This document shows, one piece after another, positions 24,784-35,415 of a stretch of DNA of 64,000 nucleotides. Position 1 is the stretch's first letter; each line of letters begins with the position of its first letter. This DNA is from Cycas panzhihuaensis (taxonomy: Eukaryota; Cycadophyta). The notes under the pieces were generated by a model that was not told where the DNA came from, searched no databases, and saw nothing but the letters and a program-made list of their open reading frames with translations. The DNA is taken from the NCBI GenBank assembly GCA_023213395.1, contig CM041465.1, forward strand, positions 68,579,741 through 68,643,740, written 5' to 3'. A program made the position numbers and the translations under genes.

Positions 24784-24839
<56 letters not shown>

Positions 24840-25232
24840 CACATATTCATGATATACAAGGCTATAATGATTTAAGCAATCTTGTCTTTGTTTTATCTCC
24901 ATTTAGAGCTACAACTATGATTAAGCTTTGTTTACAGAGTGGCACACTTATATTCCTCTGTAGAAAATGGTCATGGCATTACAATTTTGTCTTCTCGACA
25001 ACATGCTCCAATGGAAATAGGAGTGAATCATCCTACATGAGTTATCTATAGCATGCACCTTTAGTTTATGGTATTAAGAGATGTATACTTTATGGTGTGA
25101 TAAGAAGGCTTTGGAGACACGTTAGGAACTCTATCATTAACCATGAGTCCACTAGTGTTTCTTATCCAAAAAACCACCAAATATGATAAATGTTTCTCTC
25201 ATTACTTTCTAGACTTTGGCATTACCAACATG
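23786..25232 (-). other. Copia Q leader (unit 2)
   Basis: Non-coding leader of Q. The part 23805-24775 has no counterpart in unit 1, where the AT block stands instead. It is AT-rich, with no frame that I can assign. From 24847 on it again matches unit 1 (3239-3647) until 25231, then jumps directly to copia R at 25233. The rest of the leader, the primer-binding site and the Q LTR are deleted. Confidence 0.65.
24779..24840. repeat. (CA)n microsatellite in the Q leader
   Basis: About 50 bases of CA repeat followed by a short AT run. It occupies the position of the 3' edge of the giant AT block of unit 1 and may be close to its ancestral state. Confidence 0.92.
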
Positions 25233-26476
25233 ATTATATGTGATTAGTAGATCATCAACATACATTACCACAAATATGGTTTTATCATTTTTTGCTTATA
25301 TATATATATATTTGACTATGCTGGAGATTTCTCAAAACTATTCTTTAAAAAGTACTAATTAATCTTTTCATACTAGGCTCTAAGAGCTTATTTTAGGTCA
25401 TACAAGGTCTTCACGAGTCAATATACTAAGTGCTTGTGACTATTTTCAATAAAGGCAAGCAATTTCTCTACGTAGACTTCTTTGTTTAAATTACCATTCA
25501 AAAATGCACTCTTCACATCTATTTGGTAAAATTGTTAATTGAATTATATAGTTGTTACCATAATGAGACAAATAATATTCATCTTTGCAACAAGAGGAAA
25601 TATTTCTTAGCAGTTGATCTCTTTTTGTTACTTGAAGACTTTAACTATAAGTTGAACTTTGTATCTATCTACATATCTATCAAATTTGAACTTAGTAATG
25701 TAAATCCACTTACTACATGCTTACTAACAAGTAATTTGATTAAATCCTATGTGTGGTTTTTCTTAACAACTTAGATTTTAATATTCATAGTATCATTCTA
25801 CTTTTGGTCTTTGATTGCTTTTTCAATAGTAGATGGCTCATTGACATCTAACATACATGTCATAAGAGCCATGTTTATCTATTTAGAAGGTTATATTTTT
25901 ACTTTCATTTTTCCTCATAATCAAGTAATAATTTCTCAACATCCTCTATAGTTTCCAAGTACCATTTTATAAGCTTATTTTTTTAAGATTAAGGTGAAGT
26001 ATCAAATAATTTCTCTAGCTTTAACTCTAGCTTTAACATCAACTCAATCTTTGTCTTCTACTTAGATTTAGCTTCTAGAAACTAAATGGATTCTAACTCT
26101 ACTACTTCACCAATGTCAAACAACTAATATTTAGGTTGAATAAGATCATATGAAGAATTGCATTAAGGTGACTCATCTACCTAGTCCTCAACATTAATCT
26201 TCCTAAGAATTTACATTACAAGTTATATAAACTTTCCAAGCCAACAACTTGTATACTTTATTTGCTTTACTTGCATATCAGTATCTAATAAAGATATACT
26301 TCATACTTTTATCATCTACCTTTTATCATTTCTCCTTAGGAATATACATGTACATTGTGCACCCAAAGACTCTCAATTGACTAGCAGTTGACTTCCTATC
26401 TAACCAAGCCTCCTTAGGTGTTATATTCCTAACAATGCTCGTAGTACTTTTATTTATCAAATATGTAGTTGTATTC
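25233..26476 (-). pseudogene. Copia R RT to integrase (unit 2, part 1)
   Basis: Minus-strand R pol: RT with intact YVDD at 25251-25262 and the DVKSAFLNG-type region near 25480-25560, the linker with acidic stretches near 25800-26250, and the start of the integrase C-terminal part near 26340-26476. It matches 4722-5890 of unit 1. It is interrupted by gypsy G at 26477. Stops and indels are abundant. Confidence 0.82.
26472..26476. repeat. Target-site duplication of gypsy G, left
   Basis: TATTC, repeated at 33395-33399. The empty site in unit 1 near 5887 has a single TGTTC, one base different. Confidence 0.9.
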
Positions 26477-27561
26477 TGATCTATTTTTGGATCTTTAAAT
26501 ACTCTTAAAATATCTTATTTTTCATGTTTTTGGTCTTTATGTAGTAGAAAAATACCTTAAAGAGGCTTAATAGCCTTTATTTAGTAGAAAAATGCCTTAA
26601 AAAGGCTTAAAAAATGTAAAAAAATGTATTTCTACAATTGCAACTAGGTGCTACATACGTGCTGTCACTGCTACTCAGGTGTTGTCACTGCTACCCAGGT
26701 GCTATCACTACTACGCAAGTGCTACTGCAAGTGCGACAACTACTACCTAAAACGTGAAAAACAGAAAAGTAATAAAAACGATGGTGATTTTGGCAGCGCA
26801 AATTAAGTTTGTTTCACACTGAAATTTAGGAGAGACTTCGCACACGTGTTTTCTACACGTTTAAGGAGAAAAATCTCTAAATTAAAAGGATTTTATCAAG
26901 ATTTCATAAGCCGTTTTGGAATCCGTTGGAAAACGGAAAAACAGAAAACTTGTTACAAGTAAAATGCATTATAAGGTTTTAAATGGAAAAGATCTAGGCA
27001 CAATAAGATTTCTGCAGGGAAAAGGGGATGCCACAGCCATACGCAGTACGTGGAGCAAGATTCGAGGAGAGTTGACTGAAATTGCTTTCCAAAAAGAGAG
27101 AACGGCTCTAACATCTAAAATTCTATGTAGAGAGGAGAAAAGAACGAAAAAGTAGCAGAAGAACCCACAAAATCCATTATGTGGATCGTGAAGGAGCCCA
27201 GAAGATTGAAGTTGCAGTCGAGGGAAGAAGATTGCAGTAGCAACAATCTAGAAGAAAGAGATGCTAGCAGGTTTCTTCACCTAGCAAGAAGACTTTTGGT
27301 TAACGGCAACCAAAAAATGCTTTGCAAACTTCAAAGGCAGAGGTTCCAAAGAATGCACAGCAGCCCAAGAAGCACCCAACACTCCGTTCTATTCTCCCAA
27401 CTCGCTATAGAAATCCCTTGCATACTCAATAGAGTACAAACAAAAGGAGTTTTGTAAGAAAATTCTAAATATCTTCAATTATATGTAATATTATTGTAAA
27501 TTGTTCTAGATTTTGTTTCAATTAGTTTAAGTCTTCACTTTTCCATTCAAAATTCAGATCA
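26477..27561 (+). repeat. 5' LTR of gypsy G
   Basis: 1,085 bases, TGATCT to AGATCA. It carries a 20-base tandem repeat (26659-26718 and a partial copy) and open frames at 26916-27155 and 27179-27457. The latter is also open in the other LTR (33012-33290), which follows from common origin and does not by itself show coding function. Confidence 0.95.
26659..26737 (+). repeat. 20-bp tandem repeat in the G LTR
   Basis: Three full copies of GTGYTGTCACTGCTACYCAG-like units plus a partial one. The 3' LTR has four or five (32474-32567), accounting for most of the 17-base length difference between the LTRs. Confidence 0.85.
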
Positions 27562-27566
27562 ATATT

Positions 27567-27579
27567 TTAGTATCAGAGC
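27567..27579 (+). promoter_or_regulatory. Primer-binding site of gypsy G
   Basis: TTAGTATCAGAGC, one base from the initiator-tRNA-Met complement in its core (A for G at the second G), five bases after the LTR end. Confidence 0.8.
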
Positions 27580-27756
27580 TAGCTTTCTTAAAACCCTTGG
27601 GAACTTAGGGATTTTTAAAGAAAAGAAAAAAGAAAAGAAAAGAAAAATCCTCTTGTTTTCATTATGAAAGTTTTTATGAAAACTAGAAATCAGTATTTGT
27701 TAACGGGTGAACCTTTAACTGAACCTCTTGAGAAATAACATAGACAACAAAGGAAG

Positions 27757-28686
27757 ATGGCTGATTCGGAGCAAAAGATGGAGGAAAGATTCATGAAGAT
27801 GGAGCAAAATCTCGACAGATTAACCCAACTTGTGGCGCAACTAGTTGCAACTTCTTCTTCAATAGCCAAAGGCATAAAGAAGGAAGAAGATGAACCGATG
27901 AAAGAGGAAACGAATGAAGAACTAGTAGAAGACAGCCAAGAAGATGAAGAAGATGAAAATCTAGCGGTAATCACATATCCATTCAAGGTAGAGGTAAAAC
28001 TTGAATTGCCCATCTATGATGGAACGTTGGATGCTGAAAAATTAGATGGTTGGTTGGACCAACTAGAAACATACTTTTCCATGTATGGGTATAAAAACCA
28101 GCAGAAAATTACTTTTGCTAAGTTAAAATTATCTAAGCATGCATTAGTTTAGTGGAATGCATACCTTAAATCCCATAATATAAATGAAATTACCTGGCAA
28201 CAATTTAAAATCCTCATAAAGAAGCAATTCTATCCTATTGGACATGAAGAGAAACAGAGGATTAAATGGCAATATTACCAACAGGAAAGAGGCCAAAATG
28301 TCCAAGAATACACAACAAAATTTTAAAAGTAAGCTATTGTGTTGGGCATCTCTTTACTAGGTAAAGATATCATGCTAAAGTATATTGGAAGACTGCACCA
28401 ATATATTCAGCAAGAACTTTAATTGTTTGAAGTTAAATCGCTCGAGAAAGCTAGCAAGAATGCGATTGCCATAGAAAAAAGGAACAAGAAGGCTTATGCT
28501 GAGAGGAAAAGGTTTGCACCTCAAGAAGGTAGCAACAAACCTGCCCAAGGAATGAGGTTTCCAAGTAAAGTTGGACAACAATCCATTAGGGGTTTTGGAA
28601 AGATGAAACAAGCCAATACCACCCAAATCAAAGTCACTTGTACTCATTGCAAGTGAGCAGGTCATGGCATAGAAGATTGTTGGTTC
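27757..28686 (+). pseudogene. Gypsy G gag
   Basis: Gag starts at MADSEQKMEERF (27757), the first ATG after a GA-rich leader. An N-terminal amphipathic and acidic stretch (residues 1-75) is followed by the gypsy Gag core (PIYDGTLDAEKLDGWLDQLE near residue 88, then KLKLSKHALV) and a CCHC zinc knuckle C-x2-C-x4-H-x4-C at about 28638-28680. Stops occur at 28150, 28324, 28330, 28420 and 28654; the last falls inside the zinc knuckle. Removing these, gag and pol were probably one long frame: a +1 shift near 28690 now puts pol in another frame. Confidence 0.88.
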
Positions 28687-28689
28687 CTA

Positions 28690-31600
28690 CACCCAGAGAA
28701 ATGACCTTAAGAACAAGGGGAAAGGTAAAGTTAAAACTGAAGGCAAAACTTTACTTAACTCTGTAGGTGATGAAGATGTTTGTGGCATTGAAGAAGCCAA
28801 TGAAAAGTTGATGCTCATGGCTAATGCAAAGCCTAAAGATAACCATCAGCAAGTTGATCCAGAGATTAGAGAGGAGCTCTTCATGGTAAGAATCCAAGTG
28901 AAACAAAGTATGGTTGATGCCATCTTTGATGGAGGAAGCCAAAAGAATTTAATCTCAGAAGAATTGGTAAAGAAATTGGGATTAAAAATGCACGCACATC
29001 CAAAACCATATCCTCTTAGATGGTTGCAAAAAGATTCAGAGTTGCAAGTTACTCACCAATGTAAGTTTAAATTTGTAATATTTAAAAAATTCATTGATGA
29101 AGTTGAATGTGAAGTAGTCCCTTTGGATGTTTGTCAAGTTGTGTTTAGCAGCCCATATCTCTATGATAAAGATGGAGTTCATCACAGGAGGCTGAGAAAG
29201 ATTCGACTCATTAAGGACAGTAAATCATATCTGATCAATGCATCAAAGCCACAAAAGAAGATTTCTCTCATATCTTCCCAATAAGCGAAAAGATTAATTA
29301 ATGCTTGTAGGAAGTTTGTGCTGTTGATGATAAAACCAAAGGTAGAAGAAAACGAGCAAGCAGAGTCCTCAATACAGGCACTGGATAGGAAGCAAATGCA
29401 GCAGATTGAAGGCCTAAGGAATAGGTATAATGACGTATTCCAAGAGTCAAAAGGGTTGCCCCCTAAAAGGGCAATTGAACATGAAATCTAGCTGGTTGCT
29501 TATTTACCTTTGCCAAATCTTAGTCTCTACCGAAACTCAGTTTTGGACAATGAAGAGATTAAGAGACAGATCCAAGAACTCTTGGAACAAGGAGTGATTA
29601 AGCCAAGGTGTTCCCCATGTAGATCACCTATTGTTTTGGTGCCATAGAAAGATGGAGAATGGAGAATGTGCATTGACTACCGAGCTTTGACCAAGATCAT
29701 CACAAAGAATCGATATCCTTTACCATGGATAGATGACTTGTTGGACTAGTTGTAGTTGGAAAGATATTTCAGTAAAATGGACCTGAAATCAGGCTACCAT
29801 CAAGTTCGAATCCGAGAGGAGGATACTTGGAAGACAGCCTTCAAATTAAAGCAAGGATTGTTCGAATGGTTGGTGATGTCGTTTGGTCTATGCAATGCAC
29901 CTGCCACCTTCATGAGGTTAATGAATGAGGTATTAAGACCCTTCATTGATGACTTTGTAATTGTTTATCTAAATGATATTCTATTTTTTAGCCATACGTG
30001 GGAGGAGCACCTCCAACATGTTGAGCAAGTTCTCAAAGTTCTCCAAGAGCAGCAGTTGAAACTAAATCTGAAGAAGTGCGAGTTTGGAAAGCAATCTCTC
30101 GTCTTCTTAGGTTTCGTGGTTGGAGGAGGAGAATTGAAGATTGACCCGACAAAGATTAAAGTCATTCTCAATTGGCTTACACCCAAGACAACCACAGAGG
30201 TAAGAAGTTTCATTGGTGCATGTCAATATTTAAGAAAATTTATTTTCAGATTCTCTCAAATTGTAGCACCTCTTCATGCATTGACGGGAGGACATGCAAA
30301 GTTTCATTGGGAGAATGAACAAGAAAAAGCTTTTAGGCTTTTGAAGTAGAAAATTTATGAGACACCACTATTAGCTTTACCCTCACTGCAAAAGCCATTT
30401 GAATTGGAGACTGATGCTTCAGGCTATGCCATAGAAGCAGTATTGAAGTAAGAAGGAAAACCGATAGCATACCATTTAGAAACATTTAATGAAGTTGTCA
30501 TAAACTACCCAACTTATGATAAGGAGCTCTATGCATTACACCAAGTAGTGAAGCATTGGAGACCATATTTGTTGGGAAAAGAAGTGGTCATCCACACCGA
30601 CCACAAGCCTTTGCAATTCTTGCAGACTCAGTCCAAATTGTAGCAGGCTAGGCACATGAAGTGGATGTCCTATTTACAGCAGTTTCACATCGTGGTTAAA
30701 TACAAGAAAGGAATAACGAATAAGATTGCAGACTTGCTATCCAGACCTCCTCAACAGCAAGGTATTTCCAGTTTGTTGGTAGCTATGCAATTTCAACCTC
30801 TCTTCCATGATGAATATGTTGATCTGTATTTGAAAGATGAGGCATTCAAGCCTATCTTTGAGCATTCTGACAAGGAAAAGTAGTTCGATTTCACTAAAAG
30901 ATGGACTTGTTTGCAAGTAAGACAAGCTTTGTATTCCAAAGCATGCAGACTGAATGAAGTGGATAAGAGAAGCTCGCACCTCTTGAGTTATAGGATACTT
31001 TAGAGTGGGAAAGACATTGCTAAACTTACAGTGATATATTTATTGGCTAAATATGTAGCAAGATGTGACTACAATAGTACGAGGGTGTACATTATGTAGC
31101 ATATCAAAGCCAGCTAATAGGAAGTTTGGATTGTACATTCCACTTCCTGTTCCATCACGACCATGGGAAAGTATCTCCATGGATTTCCTAGGAGGACTAC
31201 AACAAACCAAAAATGGTATGGATTATTTGTCTATAGTTATTGATCGGTTCAGTAAAATGGTGATGTTGATTCCATGCAAGAAGACACATATAGGAGAAGA
31301 CATAGCTAGATTAATTTTCTAGCATGTTTGGAAGTATTTTAGACTTCCTAACTCAATCATTTCTGATCAAGACAGCATATTTTTGAGTCATTTTTGGCAA
31401 ACACTTTGGGGAATGATGGATACGAAGCTAAAGATGAGCACGACTTTTCATCCTCAAACAGACGACCAGACTGAAGTTGTCAGCAGGACATTGGTATAAC
31501 TATTATGAGGATACAATGCCAAGTATCCTAACACTTGGGATGAAAGTCTCCCATACTTGCAATTTGAATTCAATAGAGCTGTCCATAGATCAACCCAGAA

Positions 31601-32251
31601 ATTACCATTTGAGGTATGTTTGGAATTTCTGCCTACAAGTCCTTTCGATCTAGAATTCTCTACTCAATTTTCTGCAGGAAATGGAAAGGAGGAAGAAGGA
31701 GATGAAAAGGCACAAAGATTCTTGGAAAGAATCAGAAAAATCCATCAACAGGTCGAAGAGCAGCTTCAAAAATCTCAACAAAGATACAAGCAGTGACATG
31801 ATGCACATAGAACTAGCCATTCCTTTAAGGAAGGAGATAGAGTTTGGTTGCACCTCAGTAAGAAAAGATTGCAAGGTGAAGGCAAAAGCTAAAGCCTTTA
31901 TGATATGGTCCTTTTTTAATCTTGAAAAAAATTAGGGAAAATACTCTCCAGCTTAAACTTCCAGAATTCATGAAAATGTATTCTGTAGTGAATGTTGAGA
32001 ATCTGAAGATGTTCAAGCCATCCATGTTGGATGAAGATGAAGACAGAGTTCCACTCTTACAAAATCCAGAGGAGTTACGAATAGAGAAAGAGGAACTAAT
32101 GCAAAATAATTACATTCTTCAAAGGAAGCAGACCAAGACTCGAAGAGGCATAATCGAGTCCTTCAAAATTGTCGAAAAAGGACAAGTACCTAGTAAAGCA
32201 AAATGGTACAATAAGGAGATAGGGAAAATCAAATTCCCTCATCTACAACTA
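28690..32251 (+). pseudogene. Gypsy G pol: PR, RT, RH, IN
   Basis: Protease 28870-29280, with the D-T/S-G triad read as DGG at 28928-28936. RT about 29480-30240: the MDLKSGYHQ and FGLCNAPATF blocks are intact but YLDD reads YLND at 29966-29977, so a metal-binding Asp is gone. RNase H about 30390-30720 (LETDASGYA, HTDHKPL). Integrase about 31060-31560: C-x2-C of the zinc finger, the SMDFLGG Asp, the SDQD Asp and the Glu in QTEVV are present. The C-terminal part (SVVNVENLKMF, then SKAKWY) resembles a degenerate chromodomain-type tail. There are stops at 29489, 29645, 29747, 29753, 30347, 30449, 30641, 30881, 31320, 31497, 31506 and 31794, and frameshifts near 31040, 31850 and 31930. Confidence 0.92.
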
Positions 32252-32277
32252 TAAAGTTCATGAGGCCATGAACTCCT

Positions 32278-32290
32278 AAAAAAGGGGAGT
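32278..32290 (+). promoter_or_regulatory. Polypurine tract of gypsy G
   Basis: AAAAAAGGGGAGT ending two bases before the 3' LTR. Confidence 0.88.
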
Positions 32291-32292
32291 TC

Positions 32293-33394
32293 TGATCTAT
32301 TTTCATATCTTTAAATACTCTTAAAATGTCTTATTTTTTATGTTTTTGGTCTTTATGTAGTAGAAAAATGCCTTAAAGAGGCTTAGTGGCCTTTATTTGG
32401 TAGAAAAATACCTTAAAAAGGCTTAAAAAATGTAAAAAAATGTATTTCTACAATTGCAACTAGGTGCTACGCAGGTGTTGTCACTGCTACTCAGGTGTTG
32501 TCACTACTGCTCAGGTGCTATCACTGCTACCCAAGTGTTGTCATCAAGCACGCAGGTGCTACCCAGTGCAAACGGCCACAAACGTGAAAAATAGAAAAGT
32601 AATAAAAACAGTGGTTATTTTGGCAATGTAAATTAAGTCCATTTCATACAAAAATTTAGGAGAGACTTTGCACAATGTTCTCTGCACGTTTAAGGAGAAA
32701 AATCTCTGAATTAAAAGGATTTTATCAAGATTTCATAAGCCGTTTTGGAATCCATTGGAAAATGGAAAAACATAAAACTTGTTGCAAGTAAAATACATTA
32801 TAAGGTTTTAAATGGCGAAGATCTGAGTACAAACAACAAGATTTCTGCAAGGAAAAGAGGACGCCACGGCCATACGCAGTACGTGGAGCAAGATTCACGG
32901 AGAGTTGACTGAAATTGCTTTCCAAAAATAGAGAACGGCTCCAACATCTAAAATTCTATGTAGAGAGGAGAAAAGAACGAAAAAGCAGCAGAAGAACCCA
33001 TAAAATCCATTGTGTGGATCGTGAAGGAGCCCAGAAGATTGAAGTTACAGTTGAGGGAAGAAGACCGCAGTAGCAGCAGTCCAGAAGAAAGAGATGCTAG
33101 CAGGTTTCTTCACCCAGTAAGAAGATTTTTAGTTTATGGCAACCAAAAAACGCTTTACAAACTTCAAAGGCAGAGGTTCCAAAGAACACACGGCAGTCTA
33201 AGAAGCGCCCAACACTCCGTTCTATTCTCTCAACTCACTGTAGCAGTCCCTTGCATGCTCAATAGAGCACAAACAAAAGGAGTTTTGTAAGAAAATTCCA
33301 AATATCTTCAATTATATGTAATATTATTGTAAATTGTTCTGGATTTTGTTTAAATTGGTTTAAGTCTTCACTTTCCCATTCAAAATTCAGATCA
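32293..33394 (+). repeat. 3' LTR of gypsy G
   Basis: 1,102 bases, TGATCT to AGATCA. It differs from the 5' LTR mainly by transitions and by one or two extra copies of the 20-base repeat. Confidence 0.95.
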
Positions 33395-33399
33395 TATTC
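33395..33399. repeat. Target-site duplication of gypsy G, right
   Basis: TATTC, matching 26472-26476. Confidence 0.9.
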
Positions 33400-34686
33400 A
33401 TAGCTTTTACCTATTAAAAACTTATAATATCCTTGCCTCTCATCATTACTTTAGCTTTTTCAACTAAAGTTTTATTTATCTGCTTAACAATTTCATTCTA
33501 CTAAGGCACATAGGTAGCAATAAACTACCTCTACATTCCATGATCCTTATAGAAATTATTAAATTTATTTAAAGTATACTCTCCACCATTGCCAATTTGT
33601 AGGACCTTAATCTTCTAACCACTTTCATTCATTTCTAACTCCTTAAATTGTTTGAAATAAGTGAAGACTATGATTTTTTCCTCAATAGAAAGACCTAGAC
33701 CTTCTATGAAAAGTCAATCTCACTTCAGTAAGGGAGATAATAGGCATTGCTCCATAGGTATTTTAATGAACTAATCTAAACTTTTATCTATCTCTCCATG
33801 CTTTCTTCCTTAGAAAAGGCTCTCTATATTGTTTTCCTAAAATATAGGGTTAACATAAATAACCTTTACTATTAATCATAGAAAGACCATGCACCATTTT
33901 CAATTTATACATCAATTAGAAACGAGTATAGTTTAAATGACTTATTATTTTATACAATAACTTTTGTTTTGGAGATATTGCAAAGAACCCTCTTTGTACT
34001 TTGGGATATCCTTATAGTTTATATAAATTATTCTCTCTAATCCCTTTACCTATAATATTATTTTGTTTATCTCAGACCATGTATTATCCTCAAACAAATG
34101 TCATATTTATATTTTATTATTCAATTCAAACAACTAAAATAAGATTCATATTCAAATTTAGTATGTAAAAAACATTATCTAAATACTATTATTTACCATT
34201 CAACATGATAAATAATACTTTTCTAACTCTAATATCCTCCAAATAGGTGCCATCCCTAATGTTGACCTTTTAATTTACTTCCCACAGCTAAAAAAACCAT
34301 TTGAAACTTCTAATTATATGTCTTGATGTATCTGAATCAATAAACCAAACATCATATATATCAGATCTTATATTATATGTTATAATAATTAATGATTTTT
34401 TTATCTTAGTAGATGTGTTCTCTATTATATTTGTAACATGACCATATTATCTAGGTATTCATTATTATCATTATTATTACTTCTATTATTAGGTTTGATT
34501 TTGTTATTGTTATGAATATTTTCATCAATACCATTTACAAAAAATATAACTAAACTTTCCATAATGATAACGTTTTGGCTCATACCATCTCTTTAAAACT
34601 CCCAGACTATTATTTTGAACTATAAGTTTAAAAGGCGCATTCTTGTTTAGAATAAAGGCCTTCTTCCCTTTTGATCTAGATGTTAG
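33400..34686 (-). pseudogene. Copia R integrase to zinc knuckle (unit 2)
   Basis: Resumption of copia R after gypsy G. Minus strand: integrase near 33400-33720 (decayed QNG signature, NKTLVEKAKV), GAG-preIN near 33870-34030, protease near 34300-34350 with D-S-G read as DSD at 34330-34338, and a decayed CCHC near 34545-34590 in which Cys and His codons have become Tyr or Arg. It is cut at 34686 by copia P, and R gag reappears at 42317. Confidence 0.8.
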
Positions 34687-34986
34687 TGTTAAAAGGAGTG
34701 GATCTATCCTTCATCTCTATGTACTAAACACAAAGGCAAACATAGGAGCAAGAGAGACTTGAGAGAAAAAGAGTAGCTCTCATAAAATAAGGTGGTAAGA
34801 ATAAGCCTCCTCCTTTAAGATTTTACTTTTATATTGAGAGAGGAAGCATTAGAATTAGGTGAAATAAAATTATACATAATACACATGAAAGTGCATTTCA
34901 ATTAAGTGATCTAATTTAAAGTTTACTTAAGACCCTTTTAGAAATAATTAACTAATGTAATGGCCTTGTGACATTAACCCATTTCA
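34687..34986 (-). repeat. 3' LTR of copia P (unit 2)
   Basis: About 300 bases, starting TGAAATGGG on the minus strand. Matches 42018-42316 and 11729-12028. The low-coordinate edge is uncertain by a few bases. Confidence 0.82.
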
Positions 34987-34998
34987 ATCTTCCTCTTA

Positions 34999-35415
34999 AT
35001 GGTAGAAGGTCATTTCATCTTTATTCTATCCTATAAAGTCTTTAATTGAGCCTCTTATAAAGCAAACTACTATGACACTTTTGCAGGAAACCCTCATGGG
35101 AAAGAAAACCCATGGACTTTCTAATCTACTAACTTAGCTCAGGTATCTCTTTGAATAAAGCCAGATAGCCAAATGGTACAATGAATTTTATAGTTGAAAT
35201 CTATTGAGTCCCCATATACCATTTGGTCATCCCCTATGCCCTTTTGGGTTTTCATAGGTTCTAATTTTCTATAATAATACAACCCTTATCCTTTCCTACC
35301 CACAAGGGATTTTCATGAATAGGATAGAGCAGAGACTTACTCTTGTCCTCCTGTGCCTACAAGGGATTTTCATGAATGAGACAGAGTATGATGGTCCTAC
35401 TATCATCTTCTTTAA
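34999..35415 (-). other. Copia P 3' non-coding region (unit 2)
   Basis: The polypurine tract lies at 34987-34998 (AAGAGGAAGA on the minus strand), then about 420 bases without a frame, matching 12041-12453. It contains GGGAAAGAAAACCC near 35098. Confidence 0.55.

Larger units (their letters stand above)
26477..33394 (+). mobile_element. Gypsy G, complete 6.9-kb element
   Basis: Full-length Ty3/gypsy retrotransposon on the plus strand, opposite to the copia elements. LTRs at 26477-27561 and 32293-33394 have the terminal inverted repeat TGATCT/AGATCA, with target duplication TATTC, Met-type primer-binding site and a polypurine tract. Domain order gag, PR, RT, RH, IN is that of Metaviridae. In a 280-base stretch the LTRs differ at about 30 positions, nearly all transitions. 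It is nested in the integrase of copia R, unit 2. Confidence 0.96.

Noticed and set aside
24779-24840. Repeat with spacers resembling a CRISPR array
   Set aside because: It is plain (CA)n. None of the tandem arrays in the window has the repeat-spacer form, and the DNA is eukaryotic.
27179-33290. 92-codon frame conserved in both LTRs of gypsy G as a conserved small protein
   Set aside because: The two LTRs were identical at insertion, so conservation is expected without coding function. The amino-acid differences look unconstrained.
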